A stretch of 5,040 nt of DNA, from assembly GCA_027007865.1 (NCBI GenBank), contig JALTEE010000500.1, forward strand, positions 1 to 5,040, given 5' to 3'. The notes under the pieces were generated by a model. The model was not told where the DNA came from. It saw nothing but the letters and a program-made list of their open reading frames with translations, and did not search any database. The translations under genes were made by a program, and so were the position numbers. Origin of the DNA: a bacterium (GTDB taxonomy: Bacteria > UBP14 > UBA6098 > B30-G16). Shown here one piece after another: positions 1-5,040 of this stretch (position 1 is its first letter; the number at the start of each line of letters is the position of its first letter).

Positions 1-93
1 CACGCGAATAACTCCGATATTGAAAAGCGAATGAAGCGAATGGAGATATGGAATAGATACAAAAAACTTGCGAAAATATGTGAGGGTTTTTAA
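1..93 (+). CDS. C-terminal end of an unidentified upstream gene (partial)
   Basis: Frame 1 is open from the first base to a TAA at 91-93 and gives 30 residues, ending in RYKKLAKICEGF. The other two forward frames hit stops within about 35 bases. The tail is rich in Lys, Arg and Glu with regularly spaced hydrophobics (M, I, W, Y, L), which suits a short amphipathic C-terminal helix of a soluble protein. I do not recognise the family. In particular it does not end like MnmE (usually a Cys-Ile-Gly-Lys type end), which often precedes mnmG in other bacteria. With only 30 codons, a chance open frame cannot be excluded. The rest of the gene lies outside the window. Confidence 0.5.
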   Translation, partial: HANNSDIEKRMKRMEIWNRYKKLAKICEGF

Positions 94-140
94 AATTAAA
101 AATGGCAAATTGTTTTCTCGGTGTTGTTTATGGTTAATTC

Positions 141-168
141 TTGAAACTTTGAACTTAAAATTTATATC
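141..168 (+). promoter_or_regulatory. Weak candidate promoter of mnmG
   Basis: TTGAAA (141-146) is followed, after a 16-base spacer, by TATATC (163-168). These match the sigma-70 consensus at 5/6 and 4/6 positions. The surrounding 94-174 spacer is AT-rich, so chance matches are likely. If it is used, transcription would begin close to base 175, which is the mnmG start codon itself. Confidence 0.25.
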
Positions 169-174
169 GAAGCG

Positions 175-2037
175 ATGAGGGATTTTTATAACATAATCGT
201 AGTCGGTGGCGGGCACGCAGGTGTCGAAGCGTCTTTTGCCGCGCAAAAATTCGGTATCGATGTCGCATTGATTACGAGAACCGCGGATTCGATTGGCAGA
301 ATGAGTTGCAATCCATCGGTTGGCGGACTTGCGAAAAGCCGCGTTGTTCGCGAGGTTGATGCGATGGGTGGGATTATTGGTGCTGCCGCAGACATGTCTG
401 CAATTCAATATCGTGTGCTAAATCGGCGCAAAGGACCTGCGGTTCAGGCGACGAGGGCGCAGTGCGATAGAAATGGATACGAGCGCGCTGTTCAGAAATT
501 GCTCCGTGAAAATTCCACCGTTGAAATCGTCGAGGATTCTGTGAAAGCGTTGCTCTGGCACGGTGGAAAAGTTGTCGGAGTTCGACTTTCCGCTGGAACA
601 GAAATTGGCGCTGATGCTGTCATACTCACGACGGGAACTTTCCTCGGCGGAAAAATATTCATCGGAGAAAAAGGATTTTTAGCGGGGAGAATAGGTGAAG
701 ATGCCGAAGCGGGACTATCCGATTCCTTGAAAGAAATGGGGCTAAAATTGCTTCGCTTCAAGACAGGTACTCCCCCGAGAATAGATGGTAGAACAGTAAA
801 CTACGAAAAAGTTCAGATTCAGGCGGGAGAAAAAGATTATGTGCCATTTTCGTTTGAGACGATGAATATAATGTCTGTGGAACAGCAGAAACCTTGCTAT
901 ATCACTCACACAAACGAGAAAACGCACGATTTGATAAGAGAGAATCTGTTGCTCTCGGCGCTTTATGGAGGGAAAATCGTCGGAATTGGACCGAGATACT
1001 GTCCATCTATCGAGGTCAAAGTCGAAAAGTTTCCGCAACATAAGAGCCACATCGTGTTTCTCGAACCCGAAGGGGAAAATTCGTATGAACTCTATCCGAA
1101 TGGGATTTCAAACTCGCTGCCGGAGGAAATCCAGATAGAAATGCTGCACTCGATTTCAGGTCTCGAAAATGTCGAGATGACGCGCCCCGGATACGCTGTG
1201 GAATACGATGTTATCGACCCGATTCAAGCGCTTCCCACATTGAACATTCGAGCATTCGACAACCTTTTTCTTGCGGGGCAGATTTTGGGCACATCGGGAT
1301 ATGAAGAAGCCGCGGGACTCGGTCTTCTTGCTGGAACGAATGCGGCGCTGAATGTTTTGCAAAAAAAGATGATTACACTCCCGCGGCATTTGAGTTATAT
1401 CGGCGTTATGGTGGACGACCTTGTCTATCGCGGCGCAGATGAACCATATCGATTGCTTACAGGGCGAGCTGAATACAGACTGCTCCTTCGCGAAGACAAT
1501 GCCTGGCTATCGGTTCTCGAAGCGATTCCAAAAGATGTTTTGAAAATTTTATCGCCGAATATGCACGAAAAATTTATAGAATGGCGCGATAAAATGAGAA
1601 ATTTGACAATATTTTTCGACAATAAAGGATTTTCACGCGCAGAAGCGGAGGAGTTGCATATCGCTAATGGAACTATTGCTGGAAAATACCTTCGCCGACC
1701 CGATGCGGATTGGGAATCGGTAGAAGCGATGTTTCCGAAATTGGCAGAACTCAATGCTGTTCCTGCTGCAACATTTAGGGTGGAGATGAAATATTCGGGC
1801 TACATCGAGCGGCAGATGAGGGATGTGCGTCAATTTGAAAAGATGGGGAGTATAGAGATTCCTGATGATTTGGATTATTTTGCAATCGGCCTTCGGCGCG
1901 AGGCTTTCGAGAAATTTAATAAATTTAGCCCTCGCAATATCGGCGAAGCATCACGAATAGCAGGTATATCGCCATCGGATATAGCGGTTCTTATCGGAGC
2001 GATACAAAAAAAGTTTCATAATAAACAATTAGGATAA
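175..2037 (+). CDS. mnmG: tRNA uridine-5-carboxymethylaminomethyl modification enzyme MnmG (GidA)
   Basis: MnmG is the FAD-dependent partner of the GTPase MnmE. Together they install the carboxymethylaminomethyl (cmnm5) group on the wobble uridine of certain tRNAs in the cytoplasm, using 5,10-methylene-tetrahydrofolate as carbon donor. The 620 residues fit the family (about 620-630). Visible marks are the N-terminal dinucleotide-binding GGGHAGVEA (11-19), MSCNPSVGG with Cys45, KTGTPPRIDGRT (196-207), the first signature GPRYCPSIEVKVEK with Cys276 (272-285), the second signature region AGQILGTSGYEEA (367-379), RAEYRLLLREDNA (431-443) and the C-terminal helical MnmE/tRNA-binding part ending IGEASRIAGISPSDIAVLI. 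Both family cysteines, Cys45 and Cys276, are kept. The start is firm: the frame has a TGA stop at 142-144 and no ATG, GTG or TTG before base 175, and the FAD motif sits at the normal distance. No good Shine-Dalgarno precedes it. Minor oddities are Leu371 where Asn or Thr is usual, Leu382 for the usual Gln, and TGRAEY for the usual TSRAEY. Confidence 0.97.
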   Translation: MRDFYNIIVVGGGHAGVEASFAAQKFGIDVALITRTADSIGRMSCNPSVGGLAKSRVVREVDAMGGIIGAAADMSAIQYRVLNRRKGPAVQATRAQCDRNGYERAVQKLLRENSTVEIVEDSVKALLWHGGKVVGVRLSAGTEIGADAVILTTGTFLGGKIFIGEKGFLAGRIGEDAEAGLSDSLKEMGLKLLRFKTGTPPRIDGRTVNYEKVQIQAGEKDYVPFSFETMNIMSVEQQKPCYITHTNEKTHDLIRENLLLSALYGGKIVGIGPRYCPSIEVKVEKFPQHKSHIVFLEPEGENSYELYPNGISNSLPEEIQIEMLHSISGLENVEMTRPGYAVEYDVIDPIQALPTLNIRAFDNLFLAGQILGTSGYEEAAGLGLLAGTNAALNVLQKKMITLPRHLSYIGVMVDDLVYRGADEPYRLLTGRAEYRLLLREDNAWLSVLEAIPKDVLKILSPNMHEKFIEWRDKMRNLTIFFDNKGFSRAEAEELHIANGTIAGKYLRRPDADWESVEAMFPKLAELNAVPAATFRVEMKYSGYIERQMRDVRQFEKMGSIEIPDDLDYFAIGLRREAFEKFNKFSPRNIGEASRIAGISPSDIAVLIGAIQKKFHNKQLG

Positions 2038-2046
2038 CTTATTGTG
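2031..2046 (+). promoter_or_regulatory. Ribosome binding site supporting the GTG start of rsmG
   Basis: AGGA at 2031-2034 lies 9 bases before GTG (2044-2046). It overlaps the last sense codon of mnmG and the first base region of its stop. The nearest in-frame ATG is 25 codons downstream (residue 26), well inside the conserved N-terminal helices of the family, so GTG is the better start. Confidence 0.6.
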
Positions 2047-2709
2047 ATACAAAGAGATAAAGCAATTTCAATATGCAATAAATTTAATATTACACTCCCA
2101 AGCGATTTTTGGAATGTGATGAGGCAATATGTTAGTTTGCTTCGCGAAAACAGCAAAAAAGCGAGACTTATCGCTCCATTAGAAATCGAAAAGATATGGG
2201 AGCGGCATATAATCGATTCGCTCTCAATTCTGTTGTTTTATGAAATTGGTGACGGTGATGCCATTTTGGATTACGGCTCCGGCGGAGGACTTCCAGGAAT
2301 TGTTCTCGCAGCGGCACGGAAAAAGGCGCATTTCACACTTGCGGAATCGGTTGGCAAAAAAGCGGAATTTTTACGCATGGCGGCAAAAGTTCTCGAATTA
2401 GATAATGTTTTCATTTTTGCCGATAGGGTGCAACATATTCACAATAAATTTAATCTTATTACGATTCGCGCAACAGGTCCACTCACAAAAACGATTCCCG
2501 ATGCGATAAAACATATTCTTCCCGATGGCAAAGTCGCGATATGGGCGGGACCGAAATTTTTAAGCAAAATCGAATACTGGAATAATTTTTGTGCAAAACG
2601 AAAAAGCACTATCGAAGTTGAATTCTATCCTGATAGATGGTCGGAAACGCATAGACTTGCTATGGCATTTGTTGTGCCGATGAAAAATCGGAAAATCGCA
2701 GATAAATAA
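2044..2709 (+). CDS. rsmG: 16S rRNA (guanine-N7)-methyltransferase RsmG (GidB)
   Basis: RsmG methylates N7 of a guanine in the 530 loop of 16S rRNA (G527 in E. coli numbering) using S-adenosylmethionine. In other bacteria its loss is linked to low-level streptomycin resistance. The 221 residues are slightly longer than E. coli RsmG (207). Visible marks are RLIAP (41-45, where the family has a similar N-T/I motif), WERHIIDSL (52-60, the conserved RHxxDSL), the SAM-binding glycine loop ILDYGSGGGLPGI (74-86), ESVGKKAEFL (101-110, the conserved ES..KK..FL), ADRVQ (126-130) and ITIRATGPL (139-147, matching the conserved RA). The start is GTG with an AGGA 9 bases upstream. It follows the mnmG stop by 6 bases, the classical gidA-gidB arrangement, so the two are very likely one transcript. 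No intrinsic terminator is seen after it. Confidence 0.95.
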   Translation: MIQRDKAISICNKFNITLPSDFWNVMRQYVSLLRENSKKARLIAPLEIEKIWERHIIDSLSILLFYEIGDGDAILDYGSGGGLPGIVLAAARKKAHFTLAESVGKKAEFLRMAAKVLELDNVFIFADRVQHIHNKFNLITIRATGPLTKTIPDAIKHILPDGKVAIWAGPKFLSKIEYWNNFCAKRKSTIEVEFYPDRWSETHRLAMAFVVPMKNRKIADK

Positions 2710-2729
2710 AAATGGAATATAAAATTATA

Positions 2730-2757
2730 TTGACACATAACAGAGAATGAATATTTT
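2730..2757 (+). promoter_or_regulatory. Candidate sigma-70-type promoter of the exbB-exbD-exbD-tonB cluster
   Basis: A perfect TTGACA (2730-2735) is followed, after 16 bases, by TATTTT (2752-2757, 4/6 match). Transcription would begin near 2764, giving a leader of about 30 bases that contains the strong exbB Shine-Dalgarno. It lies in the 86-base gap where a functionally unrelated block begins, which is where a promoter would be expected. The consensus used is that of E. coli; this organism may differ. Confidence 0.55.
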
Positions 2758-2781
2758 TTAATGAAATTTATTTAAACAACT

Positions 2782-2798
2782 GGAAAGGAGTTATTATG
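2782..2798 (+). promoter_or_regulatory. Strong Shine-Dalgarno and ATG of exbB
   Basis: GGAAAGGAG (2782-2790) holds a full AAGGAG core ending 5 bases before the ATG at 2796-2798. This is the strongest ribosome site in the window and contrasts with mnmG, which lacks one. Confidence 0.75.
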
Positions 2799-3422
2799 GT
2801 TCATTATTTCAACAATGGCGGATTTTTGATGTGGCCCCTTCTAATCCTTTTCATTATCGGGCTAATAATCGCAATTGTTAAACTGTGGCTTCTTTATCGA
2901 GCGAAAATTAACAGCAAGAAATTTTTAAAAAGCATTCTCGCATCGGTAAAATCGGGTGGGGTAGATAATGCGATAGATATCTGTGAAAAAACGAGGGGAC
3001 CTGTCTCTGCGCTTTTTCACGCAGGGCTTTCTCGAGTTGAAAAAGGACTGGAATATGTTACATCTTCGATAGAGAACGAGGCTGCGATACAAATCGGTAT
3101 CCTCGAAAGAGGAATGATATGGATTTCCACAATTATTTCGATAGCGCCTATGCTGGGATTTTTGGGCACCGTTCAGGGAATGATTATCGCGTTCGAGCAA
3201 ATCGCAAAGTCGAACGACATTGTTCCGTCGGAAGTTGCAGGCGGTATATCGGTCGCTCTGCTAACAACATTCTTCGGTCTCGCTATAGCAATCCCGTTGC
3301 AGTTTTTCTATAACTGGTTTGTTGCGATAATCGATGGGATGATTGTCGATATGGAAGATTCCGCAAACCAACTCGTCGAAAACCTCATCGATATGGCTGT
3401 TCTCAAAAAAGCGGAGGGATAA
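2796..3422 (+). CDS. exbB: ExbB/TolQ/MotA-family proton channel protein, ExbB-like
   Basis: This is an inner-membrane subunit of the TonB energy-transduction motor. In the family, a pentamer of ExbB surrounds ExbD helices and uses the proton gradient to energise TonB. The 208 residues show three hydrophobic segments in the usual order: TM1 about 13-34, a long cytoplasmic helical loop, TM2 about 107-133 and TM3 about 150-176. The hallmark is SIAPMLGFLGTVQGM (115-129), with Thr125 matching the pore threonine of TM2. EVAGGISVALLTTFFGLAIAIP (spanning 146-167) carries Thr158 at the place of the TM3 threonine. The N-terminus (NNGGFLMWPLL) is typical of short FCB-style ExbB proteins. Its stop overlaps the exbD start by one base (TAATG), implying translational coupling. 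TolQ and MotA share the domain, but the tonB gene downstream favours ExbB. Confidence 0.92.
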   Translation: MVHYFNNGGFLMWPLLILFIIGLIIAIVKLWLLYRAKINSKKFLKSILASVKSGGVDNAIDICEKTRGPVSALFHAGLSRVEKGLEYVTSSIENEAAIQIGILERGMIWISTIISIAPMLGFLGTVQGMIIAFEQIAKSNDIVPSEVAGGISVALLTTFFGLAIAIPLQFFYNWFVAIIDGMIVDMEDSANQLVENLIDMAVLKKAEG

Positions 3423-3865
3423 TGGCGCTGAGCATTCAAAAAAAACAGCATTATAGACAGGAAGCGGAAATACCGACTGCATCCCTTGCGGACATCGTAT
3501 TTCTTCTGCTAATATTCTTTCTCGTAACGACATCTATGAACCCCGATAAAGGTTTGGGAATGACGCTGCCGCCGCCGGGGGAAGAAGTTAAATTGACGAA
3601 AAAAAACATACTTTCGGTTTATGTCAATGCACAAGGACAAATTCTCGTGGGAGACAAAGTTATCCCGATTGAAAACTTGAAGGAAACCGTCGAAAAAAGA
3701 ATTCGAGAAAATCCAAAACTCGTGGTATCACTAATAACAGATGTCGATGCAAAATACAGTTCTATGATAGATGCACTCGATAGGATAAAAATATCGTTCG
3801 AGGAATTGAAAAAGGAGAACCCGCAATTTAAAGAGCGCATTTCGCTGGCTACGCCGGTATTTTAG
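3422..3865 (+). CDS. exbD: ExbD/TolR-family transport protein, first copy
   Basis: This subunit couples proton flow through ExbB to TonB. The 147 residues have a short cytoplasmic N-terminus, one membrane helix (about 22-38) and a periplasmic domain. The helix holds Asp24 within IPTASLADIVFLLLIFF (17-33), matching the proton-carrying aspartate of ExbD (Asp25 in E. coli). It is followed by a proline-rich turn (LPPPGEE, 49-55) and a fold of the ExbD type, with VVSLITDVDAKYSSMIDALD (101-120) as the recognisable repeat-like segment. It ends about ten residues longer, in the KENPQFKERI stretch, than the second copy. The ATG shares one base with the exbB stop, and GGAGG (3413-3417) lies 4 bases upstream of it, so it is translated with exbB. 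TolR is the alternative name for this fold; the neighbours favour ExbD. Confidence 0.92.
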   Translation: MALSIQKKQHYRQEAEIPTASLADIVFLLLIFFLVTTSMNPDKGLGMTLPPPGEEVKLTKKNILSVYVNAQGQILVGDKVIPIENLKETVEKRIRENPKLVVSLITDVDAKYSSMIDALDRIKISFEELKKENPQFKERISLATPVF

Positions 3866-3906
3866 CGCTATAATAATGACAATTTTTTATACTAAAATAT
3901 TTCCCC

Positions 3907-3942
3907 TTGAAAAAGTCCTCTATTTTCGATATAATAGATATG
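3907..3942 (+). promoter_or_regulatory. Near-consensus internal promoter before the second exbD
   Basis: TTGAAA (3907-3912), an optimal 17-base spacer and a perfect TATAAT (3930-3935) make the best sigma-70-like promoter in the window. Transcription would start near 3942, only about 14 bases before the ATG at 3956, so the AAGGA (3943-3947) would lie at the very 5' end of the message. It sits in the 90-base gap between the two exbD genes. It would allow exbD2 and tonB to be made separately from exbB and exbD1. Confidence 0.6.
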
Positions 3943-3955
3943 AAGGAAAAGAACA

Positions 3956-4363
3956 ATGAAGATAGAATCGAAGAATAAAGGTTCGTCGAAGATACCGACA
4001 GCATCCATCGCCGATATCGTTTTTCTGCTACTGATATTTTTTATGTCTGTAACCGTGTTTAAAGAATATCAGGGGCTTCGCGTGGAACTTCCCGCTGCCA
4101 AAGCAACGAAGAAAATCGAGAAGAAACGAATGATTACACACATCTGGATAGATGCGCAAAATCACATCAACATCGACGATATGATGGTCAATCTGGAACA
4201 GGTAACGCCCATATTGAAGAAAAAGATGATAGAAAATCCTGCAACTATTGTTTCCATTCGAGCGGACAGCAGGTCGAAATACGGTGTTGTTGCGCGATTG
4301 CTGGAAAAACTCAAAGATGCAAACGCTCTGAGGGTTAATTTTGCAACCCTCACAAAAAGTTAA
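3956..4363 (+). CDS. exbD2: ExbD/TolR-family transport protein, second copy
   Basis: This is a second ExbD-type subunit, 135 residues, with the same plan: a Lys-rich cytoplasmic N-terminus, one membrane helix (about 18-34) with the key Asp20 in IPTASIADIVFLLLIFF (13-29), and a periplasmic domain. It matches exbD1 at 16 of 17 positions across that helix motif but diverges in the periplasm (VELPAAKATKKIEKK, 43-57, versus LPPPGEE in the first copy). It keeps the family pattern VSIRADSRSKYGVVARLLEKLK (within 99-120) and ends in NFATLTKS. AAGGA (3943-3947) lies 8 bases before the ATG. It is preceded by a 90-base gap containing a promoter-like sequence and followed 41 bases later by tonB. Tandem exbD genes are common in FCB-type clusters; a heteromeric ExbD1-ExbD2 unit is likely but inferred. 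Confidence 0.9.
   Translation: MKIESKNKGSSKIPTASIADIVFLLLIFFMSVTVFKEYQGLRVELPAAKATKKIEKKRMITHIWIDAQNHINIDDMMVNLEQVTPILKKKMIENPATIVSIRADSRSKYGVVARLLEKLKDANALRVNFATLTKS
4329..4352 (+). other. Perfect hairpin in the 3' end of exbD2
   Basis: TGAGGGTT (4329-4336) and AACCCTCA (4345-4352) are perfect complements around an 8-base loop. The stem lies inside the last codons of exbD2. The nearest run of six T residues is about 16 bases further on, too far for a standard intrinsic terminator, so a role in RNA stability or partial attenuation before tonB is only a possibility. Confidence 0.45.
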
Positions 4364-4378
4364 ATAATTTTTTAGATT

Positions 4379-4407
4379 TTATCTCCCAAAGGAGATGATG
4401 TATTATG
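4379..4407 (+). promoter_or_regulatory. tonB ribosome binding site folded into a hairpin
   Basis: ATCTCC (4381-4386), loop CAAA (4387-4390) and GGAGAT (4391-4396) form a perfect 6-base-pair stem. It extends to 8 pairs with a U-G and a U-A pair (4379-4380 with 4397-4398). The 3' arm is the Shine-Dalgarno of tonB (GGAG 4391-4394, 10 bases before the ATG at 4405-4407). When folded, the site would be hidden from ribosomes. Confidence 0.55.
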
Positions 4408-5037
4408 AAATACCAGGAACCAAAAGCAGACCTCCGCAATTGGATACCGCTGGTGACAAGAAAAGCGACTATAATTATACTATTGGCAATGCTGCTTGTT
4501 TTTATCACTTTTCAACGGGTTCAGGTGAAACCGCTTAAAGTGCAGGAATACCAGACCACCATAGAAGTCGAAGATGTCCCGATTACAAAACAGGAAATAA
4601 AAAAACAGGAAGCGCCGAAACCGAAACTCGCAGAAGTCATAGAAACCGAGGATGAAAAGGAAGCGGATACAGTCGAAATTGCCTCCTCGAACCTCGATGT
4701 CAATGAGCCACCACCGGAAGTGCCGACCGAAGTCGATGAGGTGGATTGGGTAAAAGTGGAGATTAAGCCCAAAGTAATAGGCGTTCCTCCGAAACCTAAA
4801 TATCCCGAACTGGCAAAGAAATCGGGACTTGAAGGAGCCGTTATCGTCGAGTTTGTTATTGATACTACAGGCGATGTTCTTCCCGGCAGCGCAAAGATTG
4901 TTGCAGCGAAACCTGAGGGAATTTTTGAAGATGCGGCTAAAGAAGCGATTTACAAATGGAAATTTTCACCCGGTCAGCAGCGGGACAGAAAAGTGCGTGT
5001 TCGATGGCGACAACCGATTAAATTCAAATTGAAATAA
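4405..5037 (+). CDS. tonB: TonB family energy transducer
   Basis: TonB carries energy from the ExbB-ExbD motor across the periplasm to TonB-dependent outer-membrane transporters. The 210 residues comprise a charged cytoplasmic N-terminus (DLRNW, 9-13), one membrane anchor (about 21-37, flanked by Arg19-Lys20), a periplasmic linker of about 85 residues that is acidic and proline-containing (EAPKPK 69-74, NEPPPEVP 100-107), and the TonB C-terminal domain (about 125-210). Marks of the last are KYPELAKKSGLEGAVIVEF (132-150), IDTTGDV (152-158), EDAAKEAIYKWKFSPG (175-190) and a basic tail ending FKLK. The anchor has no histidine, so it lacks the SxxxH motif known from E. coli TonB. The linker has no long Pro-Lys repeat block. 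The gene follows exbD2 by 41 bases, and its Shine-Dalgarno is part of a hairpin. The protein is complete; its TAA is three bases from the window end. TolA is less likely given the C-terminal domain. Confidence 0.94.
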   Translation: MKYQEPKADLRNWIPLVTRKATIIILLAMLLVFITFQRVQVKPLKVQEYQTTIEVEDVPITKQEIKKQEAPKPKLAEVIETEDEKEADTVEIASSNLDVNEPPPEVPTEVDEVDWVKVEIKPKVIGVPPKPKYPELAKKSGLEGAVIVEFVIDTTGDVLPGSAKIVAAKPEGIFEDAAKEAIYKWKFSPGQQRDRKVRVRWRQPIKFKLK

Positions 5038-5040
5038 GAG

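Noticed and set aside
87..102. A/T-only palindrome TTTTTAAAATTAAAAA as a terminator after the upstream gene
   Set aside because: The stem has no G-C pairs and is not followed by a T tract, so it would be too weak for an intrinsic terminator.
94..174. A replication origin next to the gid pair
   Set aside because: mnmG and rsmG often lie near oriC, but I see no DnaA-box cluster, and no dnaA, parA, parB, rpmH or yidC gene in the window. The exb-tonB block follows instead.
742..1050. A 102-codon reverse-strand open frame inside mnmG, with several others on the reverse strand
   Set aside because: It lies entirely opposite well-conserved MnmG coding sequence, and its translation resembles no family I know. 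It is a shadow frame.
2743..2761. A Fur-box-like stretch overlapping the -10 of the exbB promoter
   Set aside because: Only about 11 of 19 positions match the E. coli consensus, and the matches come mostly from A and T in a very AT-rich stretch. This is not distinguishable from chance.
3119..3313. A 64-codon forward frame within exbB
   Set aside because: It is out of frame with the conserved ExbB second and third membrane segments and has no ribosome site of its own. It is a shadow frame.
3940..3978. A 12-codon open frame starting at ATG 3940 and overlapping the exbD2 start in another frame
   Set aside because: Its start would coincide with the predicted transcription start, it has no ribosome site, and its product is an unremarkable charged peptide. 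It is most likely a by-product of the exbD2 Shine-Dalgarno region.

Overview
This window looks like an ordinary chromosomal segment of a Gram-negative (diderm) bacterium, moderately AT-rich by eye. All genes are on the + strand and tightly packed. The style of the TonB protein (an N-terminal charged stretch, a plain hydrophobic helix, an acidic proline-containing linker and a C-terminal QRDRKVRVRW-like end) and the exbB-exbD-exbD-tonB order remind me of the FCB superphylum and nearby candidate phyla. That placement is inferred from family memory. I could not run a search, and I would not name a genus.

Layout: (i) bases 1-93 hold the last 30 codons of an unidentified gene. (ii) Bases 175-2709 hold the classical 'gid' pair: mnmG, a tRNA wobble-uridine modification enzyme, and rsmG, a 16S rRNA m7G methyltransferase. 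They are separated by 6 bases and are probably co-transcribed. (iii) Bases 2796-5037 hold a complete TonB energy-transduction cluster: an ExbB/TolQ-type proton channel subunit, two different ExbD-type subunits and TonB. The longest gene-free stretch is about 90 bases.

How the parts work together: MnmG (with MnmE, not in this window) and RsmG tune translation by modifying tRNA and rRNA. The second block forms an inner-membrane motor in which ExbB and the ExbD proteins use the proton gradient to drive TonB, which spans the periplasm and powers outer-membrane transporters. The two blocks are functionally unrelated. A good promoter-like sequence (TTGACA-16-TATTTT) and a strong Shine-Dalgarno site sit between them, so the Exb/TonB block probably has its own promoter. 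Read-through from rsmG is possible because I see no terminator.

I do not see a novel biological system. The points most worth checking are regulatory: a hairpin whose 3' arm is the tonB Shine-Dalgarno sequence, a near-consensus internal promoter before the second exbD that would leave a very short leader, and the two ExbD paralogs with almost identical membrane helices but divergent periplasmic domains.
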